Of a DNA stretch of 64,000 nt, positions 27,035-35,597 are shown in pieces. Position 1 is the first letter of the stretch. Each line of letters begins with the position of its first letter. The translations under genes and the position numbers were made by a program. The stretch is from the NCBI RefSeq assembly GCF_017308985.1, contig NZ_JADWPE010000001.1:336561-400560 (forward strand). The letters run 5' to 3'. Below the pieces are notes generated by a model. The model saw only the letters and a list, made by a program, of their open reading frames with translations. It was not told the origin of the DNA and made no database searches. Origin of the DNA: Lysobacter changpingensis. Its GTDB lineage: Bacteria; Pseudomonadota; Gammaproteobacteria; Xanthomonadales; Xanthomonadaceae.

Positions 27035-29095
27035 GTGCTGGGCGAAATCGGGCAGGTCGCGCTGATCCTCGCGCTGCTGGTGTCGGTGCTGCAGGCGGCG
27101 ATGCCGCTGGCCGGCGCGCAGCGCGGCGTCGCGCCGTGGATGGCGATCGCGCGGCCGGCGGCCTACGCGCAGCTCGCGCTGGTCGCGCTGGCATTCCTGA
27201 TCCTCACGCACGGCTTCGTGACGCAGGACTTCTCGCTGCGCTACGTCGCCGAGAACAGCAACTCCCTGCTGCCGCTGATGTACCGCTACACCGCGGTGTG
27301 GGGCGCGCACGAAGGCTCGCTGCTGCTGTGGGCGCTCATTCTGGCGGCCTGGACCGGAGCGGTCGCGCGCTTCTCGCGCAGCCTTCCGGAACCGGTCATC
27401 GCACGCGTGCTCGGCGTCATGGGCCTGGTGAGCGCGGGCTTCCTCGCGTTCCTGATCTTCACCAGCAACCCGTTCCTGCGCCTGCTGCCCGCCGCCGCCG
27501 AAGGTCGCGATCTCAACCCGCTGCTGCAGGACCCGGGGATGATCATCCATCCGCCGATGCTGTACCTGGGTTACGTGGGCTTCGCGGTGCCGTTCGCGTT
27601 CGCGATCGCCGCGCTGCTCGACGGAAAGATCGACGCACGCTGGCTGCGCTGGACGCGTCCGTGGACGAACGTCGCCTGGGCGTTCCTGACGCTCGGCATC
27701 GCGCTGGGTTCGTGGTGGGCGTATTACGAGCTCGGCTGGGGCGGCTGGTGGTTCTGGGATCCGGTCGAGAACGCGAGCTTCATGCCGTGGCTCGCCGGCG
27801 CCGCGCTGCTGCATTCGCAGGCGGTGACCGAAAAACGCGGCAGCTTCCGCGGCTGGACGCTGCTGCTCGCCATCGCCACGTTCTCGCTGTCGCTGCTGGG
27901 CACGTTCCTGGTGCGTTCGGGCGTGCTGACCAGCGTCCATGCGTTCGCGGCCGATCCGGCGCGCGGACTGTTCATCCTGATCTTCCTCGGCATCGTCGTC
28001 GGCGGGTCGCTCCTGCTGTACGCGTTGAAGGCGCCGTCGTCGGACGACGCCGGCAAACCGTTCGAACTGTTCTCGCGCGAAACGCTGCTGCTGGCCAACA
28101 ACCTGCTGCTGTCCACCGCGTGCGCGATGGTGCTGCTGGGCACGCTGTATCCGCTGCTCGCCGATGCGCTGGAACTGGGCAAGATTTCCGTCGGCCCACC
28201 ATATTTCGCGCTGATGTTCGTGCTGCTGATGGCGCCGCTGGTGCTGCTGCTGCCGTTCGGCCCGATCACCCGCTGGCAGCGCGAGCAGGTCTCGAAGCCG
28301 CTGGCGATGCTGTTGCCGTGGGCGGGGCTCGCGATCGCCCTCGCCGTCATCGCGTATTTCATGGCGCCGCAGGGACCGGTGAAGGTCGCCGCCGGCGTGC
28401 TCGGCGCGGCGTGGGTGCTGTTCGGCACCGCGCGTTTCGTGTGGACGCGCGTGCGCAGCCAGACCACGGGCCAGCGCTTCACCGCGGAAATGCTCGGCAT
28501 GACGCTGGCGCATTTCGGCGTCGCCGTGTTCCTGGTCGGCGCGCTGCTGACCGAAGGCCTCACCACGCAGCGCGAGCTCGCCGTCGCGCCGGGGCAAACG
28601 GTCGAACTGGGCCGCTATTCCTTCCGCTTCGACGGCGCAACGCATTCGCAGGGACCGAACTACGAAGCCGACCGCGGCACCGTCACCGTCTTCGAGAACG
28701 GCCGACCGCTTACCGTCATGCATCCCGAAAAGCGCGCCTACGCGAGCGGCGGCCAGGTAATGACCGAAGCCGCCATCGCGCGCGGCGTCACGCGTGACCT
28801 CTACGTCGCGCTGGGCGAGCCACTCGGCAACGATGCGTGGGCGCTGCGCGTGCACATCAAGCCGTTCGTGCGCTGGATCTGGGCCGGCGCGCTGCTGATG
28901 ATGCTGGGCGGGTTCGTGACGGCGACAGATCGGCGTTTCCGCGCGCGCGCCGTCGCAGCGAAAGAACCGGTGCTCCAACCGGCGGCCACGCCACTTGCCG
29001 CCGCGGATGGTTCGGCGTTCTGGGAACACGAATGGCACAAGCGTAACGCCGGCGGCCCCGATGCCAGTTTCGACAACGATGGAGACGATGCGTGA
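27035..29095 (+). CDS. ccmF: Cytochrome c heme lyase subunit CcmF
   Basis: 686-residue polytopic membrane protein; GTG start at 27035 immediately after the ccmE stop. The WWD heme-binding motif is WGGWWFWDPVENAS, and the conserved block VWGAHEGSLLLWALIL is near residue 90. About 14-15 hydrophobic segments fill the protein. It ligates heme to apocytochrome c with CcmH and CcmI. The stop overlaps the ccmG start. Confidence 0.96.
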   Translation: MLGEIGQVALILALLVSVLQAAMPLAGAQRGVAPWMAIARPAAYAQLALVALAFLILTHGFVTQDFSLRYVAENSNSLLPLMYRYTAVWGAHEGSLLLWALILAAWTGAVARFSRSLPEPVIARVLGVMGLVSAGFLAFLIFTSNPFLRLLPAAAEGRDLNPLLQDPGMIIHPPMLYLGYVGFAVPFAFAIAALLDGKIDARWLRWTRPWTNVAWAFLTLGIALGSWWAYYELGWGGWWFWDPVENASFMPWLAGAALLHSQAVTEKRGSFRGWTLLLAIATFSLSLLGTFLVRSGVLTSVHAFAADPARGLFILIFLGIVVGGSLLLYALKAPSSDDAGKPFELFSRETLLLANNLLLSTACAMVLLGTLYPLLADALELGKISVGPPYFALMFVLLMAPLVLLLPFGPITRWQREQVSKPLAMLLPWAGLAIALAVIAYFMAPQGPVKVAAGVLGAAWVLFGTARFVWTRVRSQTTGQRFTAEMLGMTLAHFGVAVFLVGALLTEGLTTQRELAVAPGQTVELGRYSFRFDGATHSQGPNYEADRGTVTVFENGRPLTVMHPEKRAYASGGQVMTEAAIARGVTRDLYVALGEPLGNDAWALRVHIKPFVRWIWAGALLMMLGGFVTATDRRFRARAVAAKEPVLQPAATPLAAADGSAFWEHEWHKRNAGGPDASFDNDGDDA

Positions 29096-29655
29096 ACAAG
29101 GCCCGCTGGCTCCCGTTGATCGTCGTCGCCGCACTCGGCGTGCTGCTTTTCGCCGGCGTGATGCTCAGCCGCAATCCCAATCGCGACGCCCTGCCCTCGC
29201 CGCTGATCGGCAAGCCGGCGCCGGCGTTCAGCCTGCCGGTGCTGCACGAACCGGGGCGCCTGGTCACCGACCGGGACCTGCGCGGCGCACCGTACCTGTT
29301 GAACGTGTGGGGCAGCTGGTGCCCGGCCTGTCGCGACGAGCATCCGGTGCTCACGCGTTTCGCCGAGACCAAGCGCGTGCGCGTGATCGGCTTCAACTGG
29401 AAGGACGAACACGCCGACGCGCTGCGCTGGCTGGAACAGTTCGGCAATCCGTACCTCATGGTCCTCACCGACTACGACGGCAAGGCCGCGATCGACTGGG
29501 GCATCTACGGCGCGCCGGAAACCTTCCTCGTCGACGCCGGCGGCACGATCCGCTGGAAGTACGTCGGCCCGCTCACCGACGCGGTGATCGAGCGCGAACT
29601 GCTGCCCAAGCTCGCGCAGATCGACGCGCAGTCCGGCAAGGACCGGCCGCTGTGA
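29092..29655 (+). CDS. ccmG: Thiol:disulfide interchange protein CcmG/DsbE
   Basis: 187-residue membrane-anchored thioredoxin-like protein. GTG start at 29092, overlapping the ccmF stop. After the anchor (LIVVAALGVLLFAGVML) the active site is WGSWCPACRDEHP with Cys77 and Cys80; GIYGAPETFLVDAGG holds the cis-proline. It keeps the CXXCH motifs of apocytochromes reduced. Stop overlaps the ccmH start by one base. Confidence 0.95.
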   Translation: MNKARWLPLIVVAALGVLLFAGVMLSRNPNRDALPSPLIGKPAPAFSLPVLHEPGRLVTDRDLRGAPYLLNVWGSWCPACRDEHPVLTRFAETKRVRVIGFNWKDEHADALRWLEQFGNPYLMVLTDYDGKAAIDWGIYGAPETFLVDAGGTIRWKYVGPLTDAVIERELLPKLAQIDAQSGKDRPL

Positions 29656-30101
29656 TGCGCGCCGTGTTGCTGGCCTTCGCGCTGATGCTGTCGAGTGCCT
29701 GCGTGTTCGCGCAGGTCGCCACCGACGCCACGCCGCTGACGTTCAACGACACGGCCGAGGAAAAGCGCTTCCACGCGCTGGTGAGCGAACTGCGCTGCGT
29801 GATGTGCCAGAACCAGTCGCTGGCCGATTCCAACGCGCAGATCGCGGTGGATCTTCGCCGCGAAGTGCTGGAACTCATGCGCGAGGGCAGGTCCGACGCG
29901 GAGATCAAGGATTTCCTCGTCGCGCGCTACGGCGAATTCGTGCTGTACCGCCCGCAGGTCGAAAGCAGGACATGGTTGCTGTGGTTCGGCCCGGCGCTGG
30001 TGCTGCTGGCCGGCGGCGTGATCGTCGCCAGCGTGCTGCGACGCCGACCGCGTCCGTCCGCATCGGCGGCGGACGAGCGCAACGAAGAGCAGGAGTGGTA
30101 A
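29655..30101 (+). CDS. ccmH: Cytochrome c maturation protein CcmH
   Basis: 148-residue protein with a signal peptide (ends CVFAQ), the active-site motif ELRCVMCQNQSLADSNA (Cys48 and Cys51), and a C-terminal membrane helix (WLLWFGPALVLLAGGVIVASVL). It is the short thiol-reducing form; the TPR half found fused in some bacteria is a separate ccmI gene here, beginning on the last base of the ccmH stop. Confidence 0.95.
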   Translation: MRAVLLAFALMLSSACVFAQVATDATPLTFNDTAEEKRFHALVSELRCVMCQNQSLADSNAQIAVDLRREVLELMREGRSDAEIKDFLVARYGEFVLYRPQVESRTWLLWFGPALVLLAGGVIVASVLRRRPRPSASAADERNEEQEW

Positions 30102-31111
30102 TGAGCGGTGCAAGCTGGGGTTTCGTGATCGCCGGCCTCGTGCTGGCCGTGCTGACGCTGACCTACGTGCTGCGTCCGCTGTGGCGCACGCGGCGCATGG
30201 CCGGCATCGCCGTGATCGCCGGACTGACGTTCGCCACCGCGCTGGCCTACGTCGCCATCGGCACGCCCGCCGCGCTGGACGACGCGCAGCGCGAGATGCC
30301 CAGGACGCTGGAGGACGCCATCGCCAAGCTCGAAGCCGAGCTGCAGCGCGACCCGAACCAGGTCGAAGGCTGGCGCCTGCTCGGCCGCGCGTACATCGCG
30401 CAGGGCGACAGCGCGAAGGCCGCCGACGCGCTCGGGCGCGCGATCAAGCTCGCGCCGGACGATCCGGACCTGCTCGCCGAAGCCGCCGAGATGCGTGCCC
30501 TCGCCGCCCCGGAACGCCGCTTCGACGCGGAAGGCGTGGCCATGCTCCGCCGCGCGATCGAACTGCAGCCCATGCACCAGCGTGCGCGCTGGTTCCTCGG
30601 CATCGCCCAGCGTCAGGCCGCGCAGCCGGCGGAAGCCGCGCGTACGTGGGAGCCGTTGCTGACCATCGTCGATGCCGCCGCGGCCGTGCCGCTGCGCGCG
30701 CAGATCGACGCGGCACGCGCCGAGGCCGGATTGCCGCCGCTGCCGCAGGCCGCAGCCGCGACGCCTTCAACGGCCGGGCTGAAGGTGAGGGTCACCGTGG
30801 CGCCGGAACTCGCTGCGAAGGTGCCCGCGAACGCGAGCCTGTTCGTGATCGCGCGCCAGGCCGGCGGCCCGCCGATGCCGGTCGCGGTCGAGAAGCTGCC
30901 GGCGCAGGAATTCCCGCGCGAGGTCGTGCTCGACGACGCCGACAGCCCGATGCCGACGATGAAGTTGTCGCAGCTCGACAAGGTCGACGTGCTGGCACGC
31001 ATTTCCGCCAGCGGCGATGCCACGCCTCAGCCGGGCGACCTGGAAGCGAAGGCGCGGGTGTCGGACAAGTCGGGCGTGGTCGAACTGGTGATCGACAGCG
31101 TTCGCCCGTGA
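30101..31111 (+). CDS. ccmI: Cytochrome c maturation TPR protein CcmI
   Basis: 336-residue protein with two N-terminal membrane spans (VIAGLVLAVLTLTYVL, IAVIAGLTFATALAYVAIG) and a TPR region (EGWRLLGRAYIAQGDSAKAADALGRAIKLAPDDPDLL, RRAIELQPMHQRARWFLGI) that binds apocytochrome C-termini. The C-terminal domain (LKVRVTVAPELAAKVPANASLFVIARQAGGPPMPVAVEKL) matches the usual CcmI periplasmic domain. Last gene of the ccm operon. Confidence 0.93.
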   Translation: MSGASWGFVIAGLVLAVLTLTYVLRPLWRTRRMAGIAVIAGLTFATALAYVAIGTPAALDDAQREMPRTLEDAIAKLEAELQRDPNQVEGWRLLGRAYIAQGDSAKAADALGRAIKLAPDDPDLLAEAAEMRALAAPERRFDAEGVAMLRRAIELQPMHQRARWFLGIAQRQAAQPAEAARTWEPLLTIVDAAAAVPLRAQIDAARAEAGLPPLPQAAAATPSTAGLKVRVTVAPELAAKVPANASLFVIARQAGGPPMPVAVEKLPAQEFPREVVLDDADSPMPTMKLSQLDKVDVLARISASGDATPQPGDLEAKARVSDKSGVVELVIDSVRP

Positions 31112-31226
31112 CGCTCGCGGGCGGACTCCCGGCGGCATGTTTCCGACGCCGGTAAGCGGATTTTCCGACATGCCCGCAAGCGCAACGGTAATGCCCTCGG
31201 CCCATCGCGCTCGGTAAGCTTGCCCC

Positions 31227-32360
31227 ATGACCGAATTCATCCCGCCCGGCACCCGCTGGTTCGATCTCCCCTCCCCCTTTGCGATGAAGCGCGGCGGCGA
31301 ACTGCACGGCGCCCGCGTCGCGTACGAAACCTGGGGCACGCTCAACGACGCGCGCGACAACGCCGTACTGATCGTCACCGGCCTCTCGCCCGACGCGCAC
31401 GCCGCGAGCAACGACGGGAATCCGGAACCGGGCTGGTGGGAGGCGATGCTCGGTCCCGGCAAGCCCATCGACACCGATCGCTGGTTCGTGATCTGCGTGA
31501 ACTCGCTGGGCAGCTGCAAGGGTTCGACCGGTCCGGCGTCGATCGATCCCCGCACGGGGGAGTTGTACCGGCTGGATTTCCCGGACCTTTCGGTGGAGGA
31601 CGGCGCTGACGCGTCCGCGCATCTCGTGCGTGGACTCGGCATCGATCGCCTCGCCTGCCTGATCGGCAACTCGATGGGCGGCATGACGGCGCTGGCGTTC
31701 CTGCTGCGACACCCGGGACTGGCGCGCACCCACATCAACATCTCCGGCGCGGCGAAGGCGCTGCCGTTCTCCATCGCGATCCGCTCGCTGCAGCGCGAGG
31801 CGATCCGGCTCGATCCGAACTGGAACCACGGCCGCTACGACGACGCGCACTACCCCGAATCGGGCATGCGCATGGCGCGCAAGCTGGGCGTGATCACCTA
31901 TCGCTCGGCACTGGAATGGGACGGCCGGTTCGGTCGCGTGCGGCTGGACTCGGACCGCGCCGACGAGGATCCCTTCGGCCTGGAGTTCGAAGTCGAAAGC
32001 TACCTGGAAGGCCACGCGCGCCGCTTCGTGCGCCGGTTCGATCCCAACTGCTACCTCTATCTCAGCCGGTCGATGGACTGGTTCGACATCGGCGAGTACT
32101 GCGCGTCGCGCCAGAACGGCGAGGCCGACACGCGCGCAGGGCTGGCGAGCATCCGCGTGGAGAAGGCGCTGGCGATCGGCGTGCACACCGACATCCTCTT
32201 CCCCCTGCAGCAGCAGGAGGAAATCGCCGAAGGCCTGCGTGCGGGCGGCGCGGACGCCACGTTCCTGCCGCTTCCCTCGCCGCAGGGGCACGACGCGTTC
32301 CTGGTGGACATCGCGCGCTTCGGGCCGGCGGTCGCGGATTTCCTCGATTCGTTGCGTTAA
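31227..32360 (+). CDS. metX: MetX-family O-acyltransferase (serine or homoserine O-succinyltransferase)
   Basis: 377-residue alpha/beta hydrolase-fold acyltransferase. The nucleophile is Ser149 in LIGNSMGGMTALAF; conserved MetX blocks are VAYETWGTLN, NSLGSCKGSTGP, AIGVHTDILFPLQQQEE and a catalytic histidine in QGHDAFLVD. In Xanthomonas, Stenotrophomonas and Lysobacter relatives some MetX-like enzymes were shown to succinylate serine for cysteine synthesis rather than homoserine for methionine. The next gene is a cysteine-dioxygenase-like enzyme, which fits a cysteine context. The fold is certain; acceptor and acyl donor are inferred. Confidence 0.88.
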   Translation: MTEFIPPGTRWFDLPSPFAMKRGGELHGARVAYETWGTLNDARDNAVLIVTGLSPDAHAASNDGNPEPGWWEAMLGPGKPIDTDRWFVICVNSLGSCKGSTGPASIDPRTGELYRLDFPDLSVEDGADASAHLVRGLGIDRLACLIGNSMGGMTALAFLLRHPGLARTHINISGAAKALPFSIAIRSLQREAIRLDPNWNHGRYDDAHYPESGMRMARKLGVITYRSALEWDGRFGRVRLDSDRADEDPFGLEFEVESYLEGHARRFVRRFDPNCYLYLSRSMDWFDIGEYCASRQNGEADTRAGLASIRVEKALAIGVHTDILFPLQQQEEIAEGLRAGGADATFLPLPSPQGHDAFLVDIARFGPAVADFLDSLR

Positions 32361-32428
32361 ACCCGCGTAACGCCGCGGATTGATGCAACGCAAGAAATGA
32401 GTTCGGAGCCGCGCGGTAGAATCGCGGC

Positions 32429-33025
32429 ATGAACGCCACCGCCGCGCTGCCCGAAATCGCCTTCCCCGGCCACGAAAAGCTGGTCGCCGCCATCGACGCC
32501 GCCGTCGGTGCCGGCGATGAACACGCGGTCACCGCGGCCCTGCGCAGCACGCTGTGCGGCATGATCCGCGACCGCGACGTGCAGTTGCCCGCCTGCGTCC
32601 ACCAGCCCATCGCCGACCACTACGCGCGCCGCGAGCTCTACCGCAGCCCGGAACACGGCTACAGCGTGGTCGCGATGACCTGGGGGCCCGGCCAGGGCAC
32701 GCCGGTGCACGACCACTGCGGCCTGTGGTGCGTGGAAGGCGTATGGGACGGCGAGCTGGAAATCACCCAGTACGAACTGCTCGAGCGCGCCGGCGACCGC
32801 TTCCGCTTCCGGGCCGCAGGCGGCATGCACGCCGGCCCCGGCAGCGCCGGCAGCCTGATCCCGCCGCACGAGTACCACACGATCCGCAACGCCAGCACCG
32901 ACGCGGTGGCCGTCTCGCTGCACATCTACAAGGCGCCGATGGAAGCCTGCGCGACCTTCGTTCCTGACCAGGGCGAGTGGTTCTCGCGCGTGTCCAAGGC
33001 GCTGCGCACCGACGAAGCGGCCTGA
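32429..33025 (+). CDS. Cysteine dioxygenase family (thiol dioxygenase) protein
   Basis: 198-residue cupin of the cysteine/mercaptopropionate dioxygenase family. Metal-binding histidines His94 and His96 lie in GTPVHDHCGLWCVEGVWDG, and the third is in PPHEYHTIRN (His147 or His150); the following SLHIYKAPM block is also typical. It oxidises a thiol (cysteine or a related thiol) to the sulfinate with Fe(II) and oxygen. ATG at 32429, 68 bp after the metX-like gene on the same strand. The thiol substrate is not decided by the sequence. Confidence 0.88.
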   Translation: MNATAALPEIAFPGHEKLVAAIDAAVGAGDEHAVTAALRSTLCGMIRDRDVQLPACVHQPIADHYARRELYRSPEHGYSVVAMTWGPGQGTPVHDHCGLWCVEGVWDGELEITQYELLERAGDRFRFRAAGGMHAGPGSAGSLIPPHEYHTIRNASTDAVAVSLHIYKAPMEACATFVPDQGEWFSRVSKALRTDEAA

Positions 33026-33131
33026 TCGCGGCGGGCACCCGTCGCGGTTCATCGAATGACTGACCTCCGGCACCTTGGCCGCGGCGCGCGGCCGGCTTAG
33101 TTTTGGCGCTTTCTCCGCCTGGAGCGCGCAC

Positions 33132-33590
33132 GTGCTGACCGACTTCCTCCTCGCTTCCCTGCACCATCTCCTCGTCTTCGGACTGGCCGCGATGCTGGTG
33201 GCCGAATCCGTGCTCCTGCGCGGCGCCCTCGACCGCCAGACGCTCCAGCGCCTGACCGGCCTCGACATGGGCTACGGCATCTGCGCGATGGCCCTCATCG
33301 CGGTTGGCATCGCGCGCGTTGTCTACGGCGTCAAGGGCCACGACTTCTACCTGCACAACCCGTGGTTCCACGCCAAGATGGGCGCGTTCGTGCTGGTCGG
33401 CCTGCTCTCGATCCTGCCGACGATGCGCTTCCTGCGCTGGCGCAAGGCGCTGGCGGCGAACCCGATCTTCCTGCCCGATGCGTCCGAAGTCGCCCGCATG
33501 CGCGGCATCGTCCGCTTCGAACTGGTCCTGCTCGCCGCGATCTTCGTCTTCGCCGCCGCCATGGCCCGCTACGGCGGCCTGGGCCTCTGA
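33132..33590 (+). CDS. DUF2214 family membrane protein
   Basis: 152-residue membrane protein, GTG start at 33132. The N-terminus MLTDFLLASLHHLLVFGLAAMLVAESVLL and the later block FYLHNPWFHAKMGAFVLVGLLSILPTMRFLRWRKAL are hallmarks of the DUF2214 (COG3556) family. Four hydrophobic segments are visible. The conserved histidines could bind a metal or heme, but the function is unknown. It lies just upstream of the tRNA-Leu gene. Confidence 0.85.
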   Translation: MLTDFLLASLHHLLVFGLAAMLVAESVLLRGALDRQTLQRLTGLDMGYGICAMALIAVGIARVVYGVKGHDFYLHNPWFHAKMGAFVLVGLLSILPTMRFLRWRKALAANPIFLPDASEVARMRGIVRFELVLLAAIFVFAAAMARYGGLGL

Positions 33591-33616
33591 CCCCTGCCGC
33601 CAGCCCGCCCCTCGGC

Positions 33617-33622
33617 TATACT
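33617..33622 (+). promoter_or_regulatory. Candidate -10 box of tRNA-Leu
   Basis: TATACT ends 10 bp before the mature tRNA 5' end, a suitable -10 position. I see no good -35 at the right distance. Confidence 0.45.
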
Positions 33623-33632
33623 GCACGGCCGC

Positions 33633-33719
33633 GCCGGAATGGCGGAATCGGTAGACGCAGCGGACTCAAAATCCGCCGCCCTTAAAAGCGTGTGGGTTCG
33701 AGTCCCACTTCCGGCACCA
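33633..33719 (+). tRNA. tRNA-Leu (anticodon CAA)
   Basis: 87-nt class II tRNA. Acceptor arms GCCGGAA (33633-33639) and TTCCGGC pair fully; the anticodon stem GCGGA/TCCGC encloses the loop CTCAAAA, giving anticodon CAA (reads UUG). A long variable arm (CGCCCTTAAAAGCG) and the T loop GGGTTCGAGTCCC are present, and CCA is encoded (33717-33719). Confidence 0.97.
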
Positions 33720-33722
33720 TAG

Positions 33723-33762
33723 AAAAAAGGTCAGGCCTCGCGGTCTGGCCTTTTTTGTTTTG
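33723..33762 (+). terminator. Terminator after tRNA-Leu
   Basis: AAAAAAGGTCAGGCC pairs with GGTCTGGCCTTTTTT across a 4-nt TCGC loop, followed by GTTTTG; a U-rich end just 3 nt after the tRNA CCA. Confidence 0.85.
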
Positions 33763-33911
33763 TCCGGCCACTTGCCATCCTGGCACCGCCGAAGTGCCGC
33801 TCGCCGCAGGCACGCGCCACGGGCATGAACCAACCCGCGACTTCTTCCGATTGCGATCGAGTATCTCGCATGGCTTAAAGGACATTCGCTTTCACTTCAG
33901 GGACAAGAAGT

Positions 33912-34634
33912 ATGAAATCGGATGTGGCCTTCTCCTTCGCGTTGGGCGAAGGGCCGGCTCTGGATGTGGTCCGTTTCGAGCTGACCGAAGGTGTTTCGCA
34001 ATCGCTCCGGCTGGAGCTTGATCTTTCCAGCATCGATGACGCGATCGATACGGCGGAATTGCTGGATCGCGAAGCGGTGTTCACCATCGAGCGCGACGGT
34101 GAGCCGATGCGCACGGTGCACGGCGTCTGCACCGCGTTCGAGCAGTGCGAGACCGGCTTCCGGCTGACCCGCTACAGGGCGGTCGTCGAATCACCGCTCG
34201 CGCGCCTGGCACTGCGCCACAACAGCCGCATCTTCCAGCAGGTCAATGCGCCGGAGATCCTGGAAACAATCCTGAAAGAGCATCGCTTTCAAGGGACGAA
34301 AACGACGTATCTCGGCCACCACGAGCCGCGCGAATACGCCACCCAGTACAGGGAACACGACGACCGCTTCGTTCATCGTCTCGCGACGGAAGAAGGCATC
34401 GTCTACTGGCACGACGCGGCAACCTTCAGCGCCTACGACGATGACGGCAACAGGTACACGATCCACGTGCGTCGAACGTTGATCGAGGCGCGCGGTTCGG
34501 GTGAGCGGCGGGTCGTGGAAGGGATGCGTTCGTATCACCTGAGCGATGGCGCTGCCGTCGATCGCATCGATGCGGAGTCGTTCGCCATCGTTGCCAGCGG
34601 GATCGCCTTGCGCACCAGGTCGGTGGGCGGTTGA
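33912..34634 (+). CDS. Orphan VgrG N-terminal fragment with foreign C-terminus
   Basis: 240-residue protein. Residues 1-180 match the gp27-like N-terminal part of VgrG/TssI spike proteins (SLRLELDLSSIDDAIDTAELLDREAVFTIE, GFRLTRYRAVVESPLARLALRHNSRIFQQ, EYATQYREHDDRFVHRLATEEGIVYWHD). The gp5-like core and spike repeats that complete VgrG are absent; instead a different 60-residue end follows (TIHVRRTLIEARGSG to SFAIVASGIALRTR), of a kind I recall from small xanthomonad proteins. No other type VI genes are near. It lies after a tRNA-Leu terminator, a common site for mobile DNA. Probably a recombined remnant, possibly still expressed. Confidence 0.7.
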   Translation: MKSDVAFSFALGEGPALDVVRFELTEGVSQSLRLELDLSSIDDAIDTAELLDREAVFTIERDGEPMRTVHGVCTAFEQCETGFRLTRYRAVVESPLARLALRHNSRIFQQVNAPEILETILKEHRFQGTKTTYLGHHEPREYATQYREHDDRFVHRLATEEGIVYWHDAATFSAYDDDGNRYTIHVRRTLIEARGSGERRVVEGMRSYHLSDGAAVDRIDAESFAIVASGIALRTRSVGG

Positions 34635-34678
34635 TCCGATTCAGGGCGAACGGCGCGTCACCGTGAGACCTGGCGCAA

Positions 34679-35188
34679 CTACAACCCCGCATTCGCCACA
34701 CGCCGATACCGCACCTCCACCGCCTTCGCCGACTCGCCCTGCGGGGAGATGTTGGTCATCGTGATGATGAGCTGGTCCGGGTCGGGCTGTTCGATTTCGG
34801 TGCGCCAGTCCCAGCGCGGGCCGCCTTTTCCGTCGCCGTAGCTGCCCAGCACGTTGAAGTGATCCGACGTGGCCGGGCCGGCGGAGAACATGATGCTGGT
34901 GCCGGTGCCGAAGCTTTCGACCCAGGCCGATTCGTAGGCGTTTTCGGCCAGGTGCAGGCCGTAGATGGCAACGCCTTCGATGGGATCGTCGCGGTAACGC
35001 GTGCGGTATTCGTGGATCAGGAAGCGGCCGTCGAGGATGCCGCGGACGGTGCCGCGCTGCGGCGCTTCACAGGCGAGATGATCGGGCTGGAACCAGAGCC
35101 GGAAAGTGCCTTCCCATTCGCCGATCATCTGCGCGAGTCGCCGATGCCCACCCTGCGCGATGGAAGCCTCGAACTGTTTCTTGCCCAT
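34679..35188 (-). CDS. DUF1579 family protein
   Basis: 169-residue soluble protein from the ATG at 35188. The DUF1579 pattern is visible: HRRLAQMIGEWEGTFRLWFQPD, GTVRGILDGRFLIHEYRTR, YGLHLAENAYESAWVESFGTGTSIMFSAG and RWDWRTEIEQPDPDQLIITMTNISPQGE. The fold resembles lipocalin-like small-molecule binders, with unknown role. It follows a 68-residue gene by 19 nt on the same strand, so the two are likely cotranscribed. Confidence 0.82.
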   Translation of the reverse strand: MGKKQFEASIAQGGHRRLAQMIGEWEGTFRLWFQPDHLACEAPQRGTVRGILDGRFLIHEYRTRYRDDPIEGVAIYGLHLAENAYESAWVESFGTGTSIMFSAGPATSDHFNVLGSYGDGKGGPRWDWRTEIEQPDPDQLIITMTNISPQGESAKAVEVRYRRVANAGL

Positions 35189-35207
35189 GACGCCCTCCGG
35201 CGCGAGG

Positions 35208-35414
35208 TCAGGGCAGCAGCGTACCGAACACCACGCGCGAGCGCTCATCGTAGATGCGCAGCCACAGTGCCTGCCGGCTTTTCTCCGCGCACCGCTTTGC
35301 CTTCGGCAACACCGCGGCAAGCGCGGCTTCGGCGCTGGCGTAATCGGCGCAGGCTTCGGCGATCTGCTGGTGCAGAACGCCGCCGTCGTGGCGCGATAGT
35401 TCGACGCGGTACAT
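35208..35414 (-). CDS. Small hypothetical protein
   Basis: 68-residue protein from the ATG at 35414, with GGGAGGAAG at good spacing. Sequence MYRVELSRHDGGVLHQQIAEACADYASAEAAL is followed by a basic segment (KAKRCAEKSRQALWLRIYDE) and VVFGTLLP. No family recognised; codon use and ribosome site support a real gene. It lies directly upstream of the DUF1579 gene on the same strand. Confidence 0.6.
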   Translation of the reverse strand: MYRVELSRHDGGVLHQQIAEACADYASAEAALAAVLPKAKRCAEKSRQALWLRIYDERSRVVFGTLLP

Positions 35415-35597
35415 CGGGGGCTTCCTCCCGGCTGGGGGAACGTCCGGATTGGACGGGCGGGGACAGGATTCATAGGCTGCCAAGCTTTCCCGGGCGCCGC
35501 AGTCAGCGGGGTCTGCGGCGCTTTGTAGGACTATCCCTACACTGACTCAGCCGGCTCAGCTGAACGCAACTTCCATTCCCCCTGCCAATACATCCGC

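Noticed and set aside
31112..31226. Riboswitch or attenuator upstream of the metX-like gene
   Set aside because: The 115-bp gap shows no conserved SAM-riboswitch core or leader peptide; only short unrelated palindromes.
33912..34634. Part of a type VI secretion cluster
   Set aside because: No tss, hcp or effector genes are near and the VgrG piece is truncated.
33720..34678. Integrated prophage or island after tRNA-Leu
   Set aside because: No integrase, no repeat of the tRNA 3' end in the window, and only one fragment of a phage-like gene.
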